The notes under the pieces were generated by a model. The model saw nothing but the letters and a program-made list of their open reading frames with translations. It did no database searches and had not been told where the DNA came from. Below, one piece after another: positions 8,516 through 16,012 of a stretch of DNA of 24,173 nucleotides (positions are counted from its first letter, which is position 1; each line of letters begins with the position of its first letter). The DNA is from DTSX01 sp964633465. Lineage in GTDB: Bacteria; Pseudomonadota; Gammaproteobacteria; Steroidobacterales; UBA11654. The stretch lies in the NCBI GenBank assembly GCA_964633465.1, contig CAZWGB010000021.1, forward strand, positions 1 through 24,173. Direction: 5' to 3'. Made by a program: the position numbers and the translations under genes.

Positions 8516-9136
8516 TTATAACCTAATGGTTGAGGCAATTAGATAAGTTTCTACACTCTCAGATCTTGAAGATTTGGGTTTAAAAAATGTCGTTTTGATG
8601 AACATTTTTTTTAATTCCTTATTAAATTCCTCAAAACCTAATCCCATAAAGACTTTCATAACTAACGTCCCCTTAGATTTAAGTCCTTTTTCTGAAAATT
8701 CAAGTATTTCATTTGCAATATTGTAAAAATGATACTGGTCAGTAACATTATTTCCTGTTTTTGCAGGTGAAATATCTGAGATAATTAGGTCATATTTTTT
8801 CATTAAATTTGCTTTTAGAATCAATTTTTGTGTTTCATACTTACGAAAATCTCCAAGAATAAATTTAACATTATCAATTTTTTTCATTGGAACAATATCT
8901 GAAGCAATTACAGTCACTTTATCAGGTAATTTATTTACAGAATATTGTGACCAACCACCTGGTGATGCCCCTAAATCTAGAATTGAAATCGATGGGTGTA
9001 GTATTTTATATTTAGTATCTATCTCAATTAACTTAAATGTTGATCTAGAACGAAATCCGTGTTTTTTGGATTTCTTAAAATAAGACTCTTGATTTTGCTG
9101 AGATCTCCAATGGTTATTACTGTTTTTCTTAGTCAA
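8516..9136 (-). CDS. rlmE: 23S rRNA (uridine 2'-O) methyltransferase RlmE (FtsJ/RrmJ)
   Basis: RlmE (FtsJ/RrmJ) methylates the 2'-O of U2552 (E. coli numbering) in the A-loop of 23S rRNA late in 50S assembly, using S-adenosylmethionine. The 206-residue protein has the SAM-binding motif DLGASPGGWSQ (54-64) and the catalytic K-D-K-E set at K35, D121, K161 and E196. The N-terminus is lysine- and arginine-rich, as expected for RNA binding. It sits between greA and ftsH. The small gene yhbY, often found divergent between greA and rlmE, has no room here (12-nt gap). Confidence 0.96.
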   Translation of the reverse strand: MTKKNSNNHWRSQQNQESYFKKSKKHGFRSRSTFKLIEIDTKYKILHPSISILDLGASPGGWSQYSVNKLPDKVTVIASDIVPMKKIDNVKFILGDFRKYETQKLILKANLMKKYDLIISDISPAKTGNNVTDQYHFYNIANEILEFSEKGLKSKGTLVMKVFMGLGFEEFNKELKKMFIKTTFFKPKSSRSESVETYLIASTIRL

Positions 9137-9148
9137 TGCAGAAGATAA

Positions 9149-9625
9149 TCAAATGTATTCTATTTTATGAATTTTATAAACTTCTTGTCCCAGAGCAGAC
9201 TCAAATTCAATAACATCATTGATGCTTTTGCCAATAATTGCCCTAGCAATGGGTGCTTTATAGGAAATCATCCCATTTTCTATATTAACTTCATCTTCAC
9301 CTACAATTTGATATTTTACTAAGGTATTAGTTGTGATATTTTCCAATTGTACAGTTGAACCGAAGATTACTTTATCTTTGACATCAAAAGTTGTGATATC
9401 AATGATTTCGGCATTTGAGAGTCTTGACTCAATTTCATTGATACGCCCTTCAATAAAACTTTGTTTCTCTTTTGCTGAATGATATTCAGCATTTTCTTTA
9501 AGATCACCAAACTCCCTAGCTGTTGCAATTGCTTTAATGATCTTGCTTCTTTCTTCTGATTTAAGTAATTTTAGCTCTTCTCTTAAAGCATCATTACCTT
9601 TTTTAGTCATGATGAATCGTTCCAT
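9149..9625 (-). CDS. greA: Transcription elongation factor GreA
   Basis: GreA enters the secondary channel of RNA polymerase and stimulates cleavage of backtracked transcripts. The 158-residue length equals that of E. coli GreA. The N-terminal coiled coil contains the conserved tip AREFGDLKENAEYHSAKEKQ, whose acidic residues D and E coordinate the catalytic magnesium. The C-terminal FKBP-like domain includes SPIARAIIG-like KAPIARAIIGKSINDV. The ATG at 9625 aligns with the family start (MERFIMTKKG). It follows carB by 17 nt, the usual carAB-greA order. Confidence 0.97.
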   Translation of the reverse strand: MERFIMTKKGNDALREELKLLKSEERSKIIKAIATAREFGDLKENAEYHSAKEKQSFIEGRINEIESRLSNAEIIDITTFDVKDKVIFGSTVQLENITTNTLVKYQIVGEDEVNIENGMISYKAPIARAIIGKSINDVIEFESALGQEVYKIHKIEYI

Positions 9626-9642
9626 TAATCAATCCATTTGGT

Positions 9643-12600
9643 TTAATAAAAATCTTGCAGCTTATTTACACTTACCATATTAAAGTAGTCAAAAGCATCC
9701 ATAGTTGCAATACTTGCCTCTAGGCTGGTGTAATAAGTTACGTTTCTGATAACTGCCTCTGCCCTAATTGAAAACGACTCTTCAATCGACTGTTTTCCTT
9801 CAGTTGTATTAATAATTAAATCTATTTCGCCCTTTCTAATCAAATCAACAATGTGAGGCTGACCTTGGTGAACTTTGTTGATATAGGAACTTTTTATATT
9901 ATGTGAATTCAGAAATTCAGAAGTGCCTTCAGTTGAGACAATGGAAAATCCTTTTTTTATTAGAAGACGAGCAAGATTTAATAAAACTTTTGTTTTATCA
10001 GGCTCCCTAACAGAAATAAAAACGGTTCCAGTTTGTGGAATTTTTATACCCGCAGCATGTTGAGATTTAATATAGGCTTCGCCGAAAGAATTACCAGTTC
10101 CCATGACTTCTCCTGTGGACTTCATTTCTGGACCAAGAATTGGATCACTATCAGGAAATTTATTAAAAGGAAAGACAGGTCCTTTAACTGCAAAGAACTT
10201 AGTTGCTGGTTCTGCTTTAATTCTTTGTTCTTTTAATGTTATACCAATCATCGTTTTTGCCGCAATTTTTGCCAATTGTTTACCAGTAGCCTTTGAGACA
10301 AAGGGAACTGTCCTGGAAGCCCTTGGATTTACTTCAAGAATAAAAATCTTATTTTTTTGAATCGCAAATTGTGCATTAACTAGTCCAATTACATTCAAAG
10401 ATTTTGCTAATACAACCATTTGTTTTTTTAATTCTTGTTGAATTGCATCTGATAGAGACACGGGGGGTATCGAACAAGAGGAATCACCTGAGTGAACTCC
10501 AGCTTGTTCTATATGCTCCATAATGGCACCTATAAAGACCTCTTTACCATCTGATACAGCATCAACATCGACCTCTATAGCCTTATCTAAAAAATGATCT
10601 AGAAGTACAGGCGACTTATTGGAAACTTTGACTGCTACATCCATATATCTTTTAAGTTCTTCATCGTTATAGACAATTTCCATTGCTCGACCACCTAAAA
10701 CATATGAAGGTCTCACTACCAATGGGTATTGAACATTTTTTGCTTTATCTATTGCTTCAGCTGGGTTGTTTGCAACTTCATTGAAGGGCTGAAGATAATC
10801 CAACGACCCTACGAGATCTTTAAATCGTTCCCTATCTTCAGCAAGGTCAATTGAATCAGGTGATGTTCCTATAATTGGAGCGCCTGCTTCCAACAACTGA
10901 CTTGCTAATTTTAATGGTGTTTGACCACCAAACTGAATAATAATGCCTTTCGGTTTTTCCTTATCAATGACTGCCATTACATCTTCAAAAGTTAGTGGCT
11001 CAAAATACAGCCTATCTGAGGTATCGTAATCAGTTGATACAGTTTCAGGATTGCAGTTGATCATGATGGATTCATATCCACATTCTGCTATTGCATAAGA
11101 AGCATGAACACAGCAGTAATCAAATTCTATGCCTTGACCAATTCTATTGGGACCACCGCCAAGAATTATGATTTTTTCTTTACCAGTAGGTAAAGATTCA
11201 CATTCTTCCTCGTAGGTTGAATACAAATACGCTGTGGTTGTTTCAAACTCTGCAGCACATGTATCAACTCTTTTATAGACTGGTTTTATATTTAATTTCT
11301 TTCTTTTTTCCCTTATTGAAATTTCATCACTTGACATTAACTCTGCAATGCGTAGATCTGAAAAACCTTTCTTCTTTATATTGAATAAAAAATCTTTTTC
11401 AACAGTTTCTATGTTCTGATTTTGAATCAACTCTTCAGTTTTAATAATGTCTTCTATTTGATTTAAAAACCAATGGTCAATAGAAGTCAGTTGATTCACT
11501 TCATCAATAGTCATCCCAATTCGGAATGCATCTCCAATATAAAACAACTGATCTGCTGATGGTGTGGAAACTTTATTTTTAAATGTTCCATTTATCGAAG
11601 AATCAAAATACAGGCTAGTTAATCCATCATGGTTTGTCTCCAAGCCACGTATTGCTTTTTGTAATGATTCTTGAAATGTTCTTCCAATAGCCATCACTTC
11701 ACCTACAGATTTCATTTGCGTAGTCAGACTGGAATCGACATTTGGAAACTTTTCAAATGTAAAACGTGGAATTTTAGTTACGACATAATCTATAGAAGGT
11801 TCAAACGATGCTGGTGTACGTCCACCAGTAATGTCGTTTTTAAGTTCATCAAGTGTGTATCCAATTGACAATTTTGCTGCTATTTTAGCTATAGGAAAAC
11901 CTGTTGCTTTTGAGGCTAGGGCTGATGATCTAGATACTCTTGGATTCATTTCAATGACTATCATCTTTCCATTTTCAGGATTGACAGCAAACTGAACATT
12001 TGATCCACCTGTATCCACTCCGATTCGTCTTAGAATTGCAATTGAGCTATCTCGCATTTTTTGCAATTCCTTATCCGTGAGAGTTTGTGCTGGAGCAACA
12101 GTTATTGAATCACCTGTATGCACTCCCATTGGATCTAGATTTTCAATCGAGCAGACGATTATGGCGTTGTCATTTCTATCACGTACAACCTCCATCTCGA
12201 ATTCTTTCCAGCCTATCAGAGATTCTTCTAATAAAACTTCCGTTGTTGGTGATAAATCTAACCCTCGATTTACGATTGTAAATAATTCTTGCTCATTATT
12301 TGCAATACCACCCCCGGAACCACCTAGAGTAAATGAAGGCCTTACTATCACTGGATAACCAAGTTCTTCAACAATATTTAATGCTTCCACCAAATTATGA
12401 GCCAATCCTGATTTTGCAACTTCAATTCCAATTTCCTGCATCGCAACTTTGAATAACTCCCGATCTTCAGCTGTATCAATGGACTCTTTTGTTGCTCCAA
12501 TCATTTCAACGTTGTATTTATTTAAAATCCCCTTACTTGCCAAATCTAGAGCAGTATTTAACCCAGTTTGACCACCCATAGTAGGTAGAATTGCATCTGG

Positions 12601-12846
12601 CCTTTCTCTAGCAATCACTTTTTCAATGGCCTGCCATTGAACGGGTTCAATGTATATTGAGTCAGCAATATCGGGATCTGTCATAATAGTTGCTGGATTA
12701 GAGTTAACAAGAATCACTCTGTATCCTTCCTGCTCTAATGCTTTACACGCTTGAGTCCCTGAATAATCAAATTCACAAGCCTGACCTATAATAATAGGCC
12801 CTGCTCCCAGTACTAATATGCTTTCTATATCTTGTCGTTTTGGCAT
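9643..12846 (-). CDS. carB: Carbamoyl-phosphate synthase large subunit
   Basis: CarB makes carbamoyl phosphate from bicarbonate, two ATP and ammonia delivered by CarA, feeding both pyrimidine and arginine synthesis. The 1067-residue protein has the internally duplicated architecture: an N-terminal carboxy-phosphate ATP-grasp half starting at SILVLGAGPIIIGQACEFDYSG, a second carbamate-phosphorylating half starting near KIIILGGGPNRIGQGIEFDY, and a C-terminal MGS-like allosteric domain (about residue 940 onward, from TGTVFISVREPDK). ATP-grasp motifs such as VRPSFTLGGSGGG and VRPSYVLGGRAM are intact. The ATG at 12846 overlaps the end of carA by 22 bp. Confidence 0.98.
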   Translation of the reverse strand: MPKRQDIESILVLGAGPIIIGQACEFDYSGTQACKALEQEGYRVILVNSNPATIMTDPDIADSIYIEPVQWQAIEKVIARERPDAILPTMGGQTGLNTALDLASKGILNKYNVEMIGATKESIDTAEDRELFKVAMQEIGIEVAKSGLAHNLVEALNIVEELGYPVIVRPSFTLGGSGGGIANNEQELFTIVNRGLDLSPTTEVLLEESLIGWKEFEMEVVRDRNDNAIIVCSIENLDPMGVHTGDSITVAPAQTLTDKELQKMRDSSIAILRRIGVDTGGSNVQFAVNPENGKMIVIEMNPRVSRSSALASKATGFPIAKIAAKLSIGYTLDELKNDITGGRTPASFEPSIDYVVTKIPRFTFEKFPNVDSSLTTQMKSVGEVMAIGRTFQESLQKAIRGLETNHDGLTSLYFDSSINGTFKNKVSTPSADQLFYIGDAFRIGMTIDEVNQLTSIDHWFLNQIEDIIKTEELIQNQNIETVEKDFLFNIKKKGFSDLRIAELMSSDEISIREKRKKLNIKPVYKRVDTCAAEFETTTAYLYSTYEEECESLPTGKEKIIILGGGPNRIGQGIEFDYCCVHASYAIAECGYESIMINCNPETVSTDYDTSDRLYFEPLTFEDVMAVIDKEKPKGIIIQFGGQTPLKLASQLLEAGAPIIGTSPDSIDLAEDRERFKDLVGSLDYLQPFNEVANNPAEAIDKAKNVQYPLVVRPSYVLGGRAMEIVYNDEELKRYMDVAVKVSNKSPVLLDHFLDKAIEVDVDAVSDGKEVFIGAIMEHIEQAGVHSGDSSCSIPPVSLSDAIQQELKKQMVVLAKSLNVIGLVNAQFAIQKNKIFILEVNPRASRTVPFVSKATGKQLAKIAAKTMIGITLKEQRIKAEPATKFFAVKGPVFPFNKFPDSDPILGPEMKSTGEVMGTGNSFGEAYIKSQHAAGIKIPQTGTVFISVREPDKTKVLLNLARLLIKKGFSIVSTEGTSEFLNSHNIKSSYINKVHQGQPHIVDLIRKGEIDLIINTTEGKQSIEESFSIRAEAVIRNVTYYTSLEASIATMDAFDYFNMVSVNKLQDFY

Positions 12847-13958
12847 TTTTTCATTTGTACAGTAAATTGTTCAAATAAATTAGATAAATCATGAGGCCCA
12901 GGGCTTGCTTCAGGGTGGCCTTGAAAGCTAAAAGCAGGTAAATCTTTAAATTCTATGCCTTGTAAAGATTCATCAAAAAGTGATCTATGAGTAACATTTA
13001 TGGAACTTGATAACGTACTCTCATCTACGGTAAAACTATGATTTTGACTTGTAATTAAAACTTGTCCTGTCTTTACATCTTGAACCGGGTGGTTGGCACC
13101 ATGATGGCCAAATTTCATCTTAGTTGTTTTTGCACCACTAGCTAAAGCAAGCAATTGATGGCCAAGACAAATGCCAAAAATCGGAATTTTCTTTTCCAAA
13201 AGTTTTTGAATTGCCTTAATTGCATAAACACAAGGTTCTGGATCTCCCGGTCCATTTGATAAAAAAACACCATCAGGCTTCATCGACAGGACTTCTTCAG
13301 CTGTTGTCATAGCTGGTACTACTGTAACAGTAGAGCCTTGATCTACTAACAACCTTAAAATATTTTGTTTGATACCAAAATCATATGCCACCACATGGAA
13401 ATGTTTTTTTAGAATTTCCTTTTTGTCTTTATAGATATTATGTTGCCCTTTTTTCCAATCGTATGGAGTATCTGTTGTTACCAATTTTGCCAAATCCATC
13501 CCTGACAATCCTGGAAACTCCAGTGCCTTTTTAACAGCAAATTGCTGATCAAGCTCATTGTTGATTATGCATCCTCTAAGAGAACCATTAGATCTGATGT
13601 GATTTGTTAGCTTACGAGTATCAATATCTGAAATAGCTACAATATTCTGTGCTTTCAAGAAAGACTCCAAATCATTTTCCTTTCTCCAACTGCTTGCAAT
13701 TGGAGAAAGCTCTCTAATGATCAAACCCGACGCGAAAGCTCTGGAGCTTTCAAAATCAATATTATTGACACCTGTATTGCCGATATGAGGGTATGTTAGG
13801 GTGACCAGTTGTTTAAAATATGAAGGATCTGTGAGAATCTCTTGATACCCGGTCATGGCTGTATTAAAAACGACTTCACCGGTAGTATCTCCATCAACAC
13901 CAATTGATTTACCTGAAAATATTGTTCCATCTTCAAGAGCCAACAGAGCTGATATCAA
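12825..13958 (-). CDS. carA: Carbamoyl-phosphate synthase small (glutamine amidotransferase) subunit
   Basis: CarA hydrolyses glutamine and channels ammonia to CarB. The 377-residue protein has the class I amidotransferase triad: C264 in FGICLGHQLL, H348 and E350 in QGHPEASPG. The N-terminal domain with GEVVFNTAMTGYQEIL is typical. The start codon is TTG at 13958, supported by a strong AAAGGA Shine-Dalgarno 7 nt upstream and by the conserved N-terminus (MISALLALEDG); no ATG is available. The leader directly upstream has a terminator and an RBS-masking hairpin, which suggests that expression is regulated after transcription starts. Confidence 0.97.
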   Translation of the reverse strand: MISALLALEDGTIFSGKSIGVDGDTTGEVVFNTAMTGYQEILTDPSYFKQLVTLTYPHIGNTGVNNIDFESSRAFASGLIIRELSPIASSWRKENDLESFLKAQNIVAISDIDTRKLTNHIRSNGSLRGCIINNELDQQFAVKKALEFPGLSGMDLAKLVTTDTPYDWKKGQHNIYKDKKEILKKHFHVVAYDFGIKQNILRLLVDQGSTVTVVPAMTTAEEVLSMKPDGVFLSNGPGDPEPCVYAIKAIQKLLEKKIPIFGICLGHQLLALASGAKTTKMKFGHHGANHPVQDVKTGQVLITSQNHSFTVDESTLSSSINVTHRSLFDESLQGIEFKDLPAFSFQGHPEASPGPHDLSNLFEQFTVQMKKCQNDKI

Positions 13959-13966
13959 TTTATATT

Positions 13967-13993
13967 CCTTTTACGTACGTACTCGTAAAAAGG
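13967..13993 (-). promoter_or_regulatory. Hairpin that would sequester the carA ribosome binding site
   Basis: On the minus strand CCTTTTTACG (13993-13984) can pair with CGTAAAAGG (13975-13967) across an 8-nt loop, with one bulged T. The 3' arm contains most of the carA Shine-Dalgarno AAAGGA. The 5' arm is the distal end and U-tract of the terminator at 13987-14022, so the two structures compete for the same bases. The pairing is seen directly in the sequence; the regulatory role is inferred. Confidence 0.5.
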
Positions 13994-14022
13994 GAAAGAG
14001 CCTAATTTAGGATCCTTCCCTT
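13987..14022 (-). terminator. Intrinsic terminator in the carA leader (attenuator or operon-end terminator)
   Basis: On the minus strand AAGGGAAGGATCC (14022-14010) pairs with GGCTCTTTCCCTT (14002-13990) around a TAAATTA loop: 13 positions with one wobble and one mismatch. The loop itself can close further through TAA/TTA. A T-run (13991-13987) follows. It lies 70-105 nt downstream of the membrane-protein gene and 28 nt upstream of the carA TTG start. It could end the hrcA-grpE-dnaK-dnaJ transcript or act as an attenuator for carAB; the two are not exclusive. Confidence 0.7.
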
Positions 14023-14047
14023 AAATTCCATCCGGAACCCGTAACAT
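14021..14047 (-). other. Possible 8-codon leader peptide upstream of the carA terminator
   Basis: A short frame ATG TTA CGG GTT CCG GAT GGA ATT TAA encodes MLRVPDGI and stops exactly at the base of the terminator hairpin. A ribosome stopping there would cover the 5' arm, the geometry needed for translation-coupled attenuation. There is only a weak AATAAG upstream as a ribosome site. If transcription starts from the candidate promoter at 14046-14074, the ATG lies in the -10 and would not be transcribed. Treat it as a hypothesis. Confidence 0.2.
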
Positions 14048-14074
14048 CTTATTGTCTAAAATAACTGATGTCAC
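14046..14074 (-). promoter_or_regulatory. Candidate carA promoter
   Basis: On the minus strand GTGACA (5 of 6 to the -35 consensus) is followed after 17 bp by TAAGAT (4 of 6 to the -10 consensus). It would start transcription near 14039, just upstream of the terminator hairpin, so the hairpin would be in the carA leader. The -10 is poor; another promoter further upstream, or read-through from dnaJ, is equally possible. Confidence 0.3.
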
Positions 14075-14091
14075 CTTTTAATTGAAATTAT

Positions 14092-14781
14092 CTATAATTT
14101 TTTCCTAAATGGGATGTGTAATAAGTAAAAAACTGCAAAAGCAATACCCATTGCTATCGGTATATGAAATGGCGGAGGAGGCATAAAATTCATCAAAGAA
14201 TCCCCTTCTGGCTTGGTGTTTAAATACCAATAGTTTGCAGGAGGTCCTGATAAAACATTAACAATATAAATCAGAGGCAGAGAACTCACTGTGATAAGAA
14301 CCACCCTTCTAAAGGAGTGCTTTGAGGGATAAATATTGTGACAGAACATAGAAAAAAATATTGCCATGATCATGGCCACATGTCCCATAAAAAAAGGAAA
14401 CCATTCAATATCGGGAAATGCACGGGTTATATCAGGAGTTAACAAAGCCATTGTTCCACCTCCCAGCCCCCAATAATAAGCTACTTCAAAAAAAACTTTT
14501 TTTCGTGTCAACAAATATACTGCAACTGAAAATGCAGATAAATGACAAGCATGCAATGGGAAAGATAATATTAATTCATCGCCAAAAAAATAGGGTCTAT
14601 AAAAAGGTCTAGACAACTCATGAACAATTAAAAAAACAGCTAAAGTTTTCGCAATGACTTTTTGACTATCCTTGGATAGTTTCTTTTTAGCATAGAGCGG
14701 AAAATAAATGATGGTGAGAGCAGATAAAACTAGAGCAAAGAGGTGTTGTTGGCCGAAAAGTATAAACGGTAATTCTGACAT
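14092..14781 (-). CDS. TIGR02206-type (YwaF-like) integral membrane protein of unknown function
   Basis: The 229-residue product has about seven hydrophobic segments (roughly 12-30, 43-60, 76-92, 97-115, 127-147, 158-176, 206-223). Its motif pattern matches the conserved hypothetical membrane family TIGR02206/YwaF as I remember it: PLHACHLSAF (75-84), WGLGGGTMALLTPD (104-117), FFMGH (130-134) and NYWYL near 183-187. The conserved histidines H77, H80 and H134 lie at or near membrane segments. The function of the family is unknown. It starts 15 nt after the dnaJ stop, so it is probably the last gene of the heat-shock operon, in the place where dapB often lies between dnaJ and carA. I have not checked the family assignment by search. 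Confidence 0.8.
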   Translation of the reverse strand: MSELPFILFGQQHLFALVLSALTIIYFPLYAKKKLSKDSQKVIAKTLAVFLIVHELSRPFYRPYFFGDELILSFPLHACHLSAFSVAVYLLTRKKVFFEVAYYWGLGGGTMALLTPDITRAFPDIEWFPFFMGHVAMIMAIFFSMFCHNIYPSKHSFRRVVLITVSSLPLIYIVNVLSGPPANYWYLNTKPEGDSLMNFMPPPPFHIPIAMGIAFAVFYLLHIPFRKKL

Positions 14782-14796
14782 TAATTAACTGTATGT

Positions 14797-15927
14797 TTAA
14801 ATTCCCAGGCGGTCAAAAAATTCTTCTACACTTTTTCTCCAACTACTTTTATGAGGTCTGTGATTCTTGGAACTTGAATTGATTGACTCCTCAAATTGTT
14901 TCAGAAGACTTTTTTGCTTTGAGTTGAGATTAACAGGAGTTTCTATCTGAATTTTGCAATATAAATCACCATTTCTTGAATCACGGTATGAGGTAATACC
15001 CTTGCCCCTTAATCGAAAAACTTTTCCTGATTGAGTCTCTGAAGGGATTGTTAGATTCACAGCACCATCTATAGTGGGTACTTTAACCACACCTCCAAGT
15101 ACAGCTGTTGAATAACCTGTGGGAACACTACAAAAAAGATTACTGCCCTCTCTAGTAAAAATACTGTGTTCTCTAACAGTTATATCAACATATAAATCAC
15201 CTGATGGTCCGCCATTAATACCTGCTTCTCCTTCATTGGATAATCGAATTCGATCATCATTATCTACACCAGAGGGAATTTTTATTGATATAGTTCTGTT
15301 TTTTTGAACCCTCCCCGATCCATTACAATCAGCACAAGGATGAGGAATGCTTTGTCCAGTTCCCCTACAAACTGGGCAGGTTTGCTGCAGTGTGAAAAAT
15401 CCTTGCTGAACTCTAACATTACCGCTGCCATCACATTTTTGACATGTTGCAATTGAGGTTCCTACTTTTGCGCCAGACCCTTTGCATGTTATACATGCCG
15501 TCAATGATGGGATTTTAATTTTTATAGTATCTCCAAAAACAGCTTGCTCTAAATCAAGTGTAAGATTGTAACGTAAGTCTGAGCCTCTTTGGCTGTTAGA
15601 CCGTTGACCTCTTCTTGAACCAAAGATATCACCAAACATATCACCGAAAATATCATTGAACGAGTCACCTGGATTAAAACCACCGCCCATACCTGACTGA
15701 GCATTCATACCTGCATGGCCAAATTGATCATACGTTGACCTCTTTTGGGGGTCTGATAAAATTTCGTATGCTTCTTTTGCTTCCTTGAATTTTTCTTCGG
15801 AAGTTGCATTACCTGGATTACGGTCAGGATGGTGTTTCATTGCCAACCTGCGGTATGCTTTTTTTATCTCAGCATCAGTCGAATTCTTTGCTATTCCGAG
15901 AGTCTGATAAAAATCTTGTTTACTCAT
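14797..15927 (-). CDS. dnaJ: Chaperone DnaJ (Hsp40)
   Basis: DnaJ delivers unfolded proteins to DnaK and stimulates its ATPase. The 376-residue protein has the J domain with HPD at 33-35, a glycine/phenylalanine-rich linker (about 68-105), four CxxCxGxG zinc-binding repeats (starting near C145, C162, C184 and C198) and the C-terminal substrate-binding domain. This is the full class A DnaJ architecture. It is the fourth gene of the hrcA-grpE-dnaK-dnaJ cluster. An 85-bp gap with a hairpin separates it from dnaK. Confidence 0.98.
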   Translation of the reverse strand: MSKQDFYQTLGIAKNSTDAEIKKAYRRLAMKHHPDRNPGNATSEEKFKEAKEAYEILSDPQKRSTYDQFGHAGMNAQSGMGGGFNPGDSFNDIFGDMFGDIFGSRRGQRSNSQRGSDLRYNLTLDLEQAVFGDTIKIKIPSLTACITCKGSGAKVGTSIATCQKCDGSGNVRVQQGFFTLQQTCPVCRGTGQSIPHPCADCNGSGRVQKNRTISIKIPSGVDNDDRIRLSNEGEAGINGGPSGDLYVDITVREHSIFTREGSNLFCSVPTGYSTAVLGGVVKVPTIDGAVNLTIPSETQSGKVFRLRGKGITSYRDSRNGDLYCKIQIETPVNLNSKQKSLLKQFEESINSSSKNHRPHKSSWRKSVEEFFDRLGI

Positions 15928-15950
15928 TTGAATGACCTAAATATTGAAGA

Positions 15951-15972
15951 GGATAGACCTAAAGATCTATCC
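15951..15972. repeat. Intercistronic hairpin between dnaK and dnaJ
   Basis: GGATAGA at 15951-15957 and TCTATCC at 15966-15972 form a perfect 7-bp stem with an 8-nt loop in the 85-bp gap between the dnaK stop and the dnaJ start. In the dnaK-to-dnaJ direction no T-run follows, so it is not a standard terminator. It could be a processing or stability element that sets the dnaK:dnaJ ratio. Confidence 0.4.
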
Positions 15973-16012
15973 CTTTAACATTTCTTTTAATTAATGAGAA
16001 TACAACGACCGC

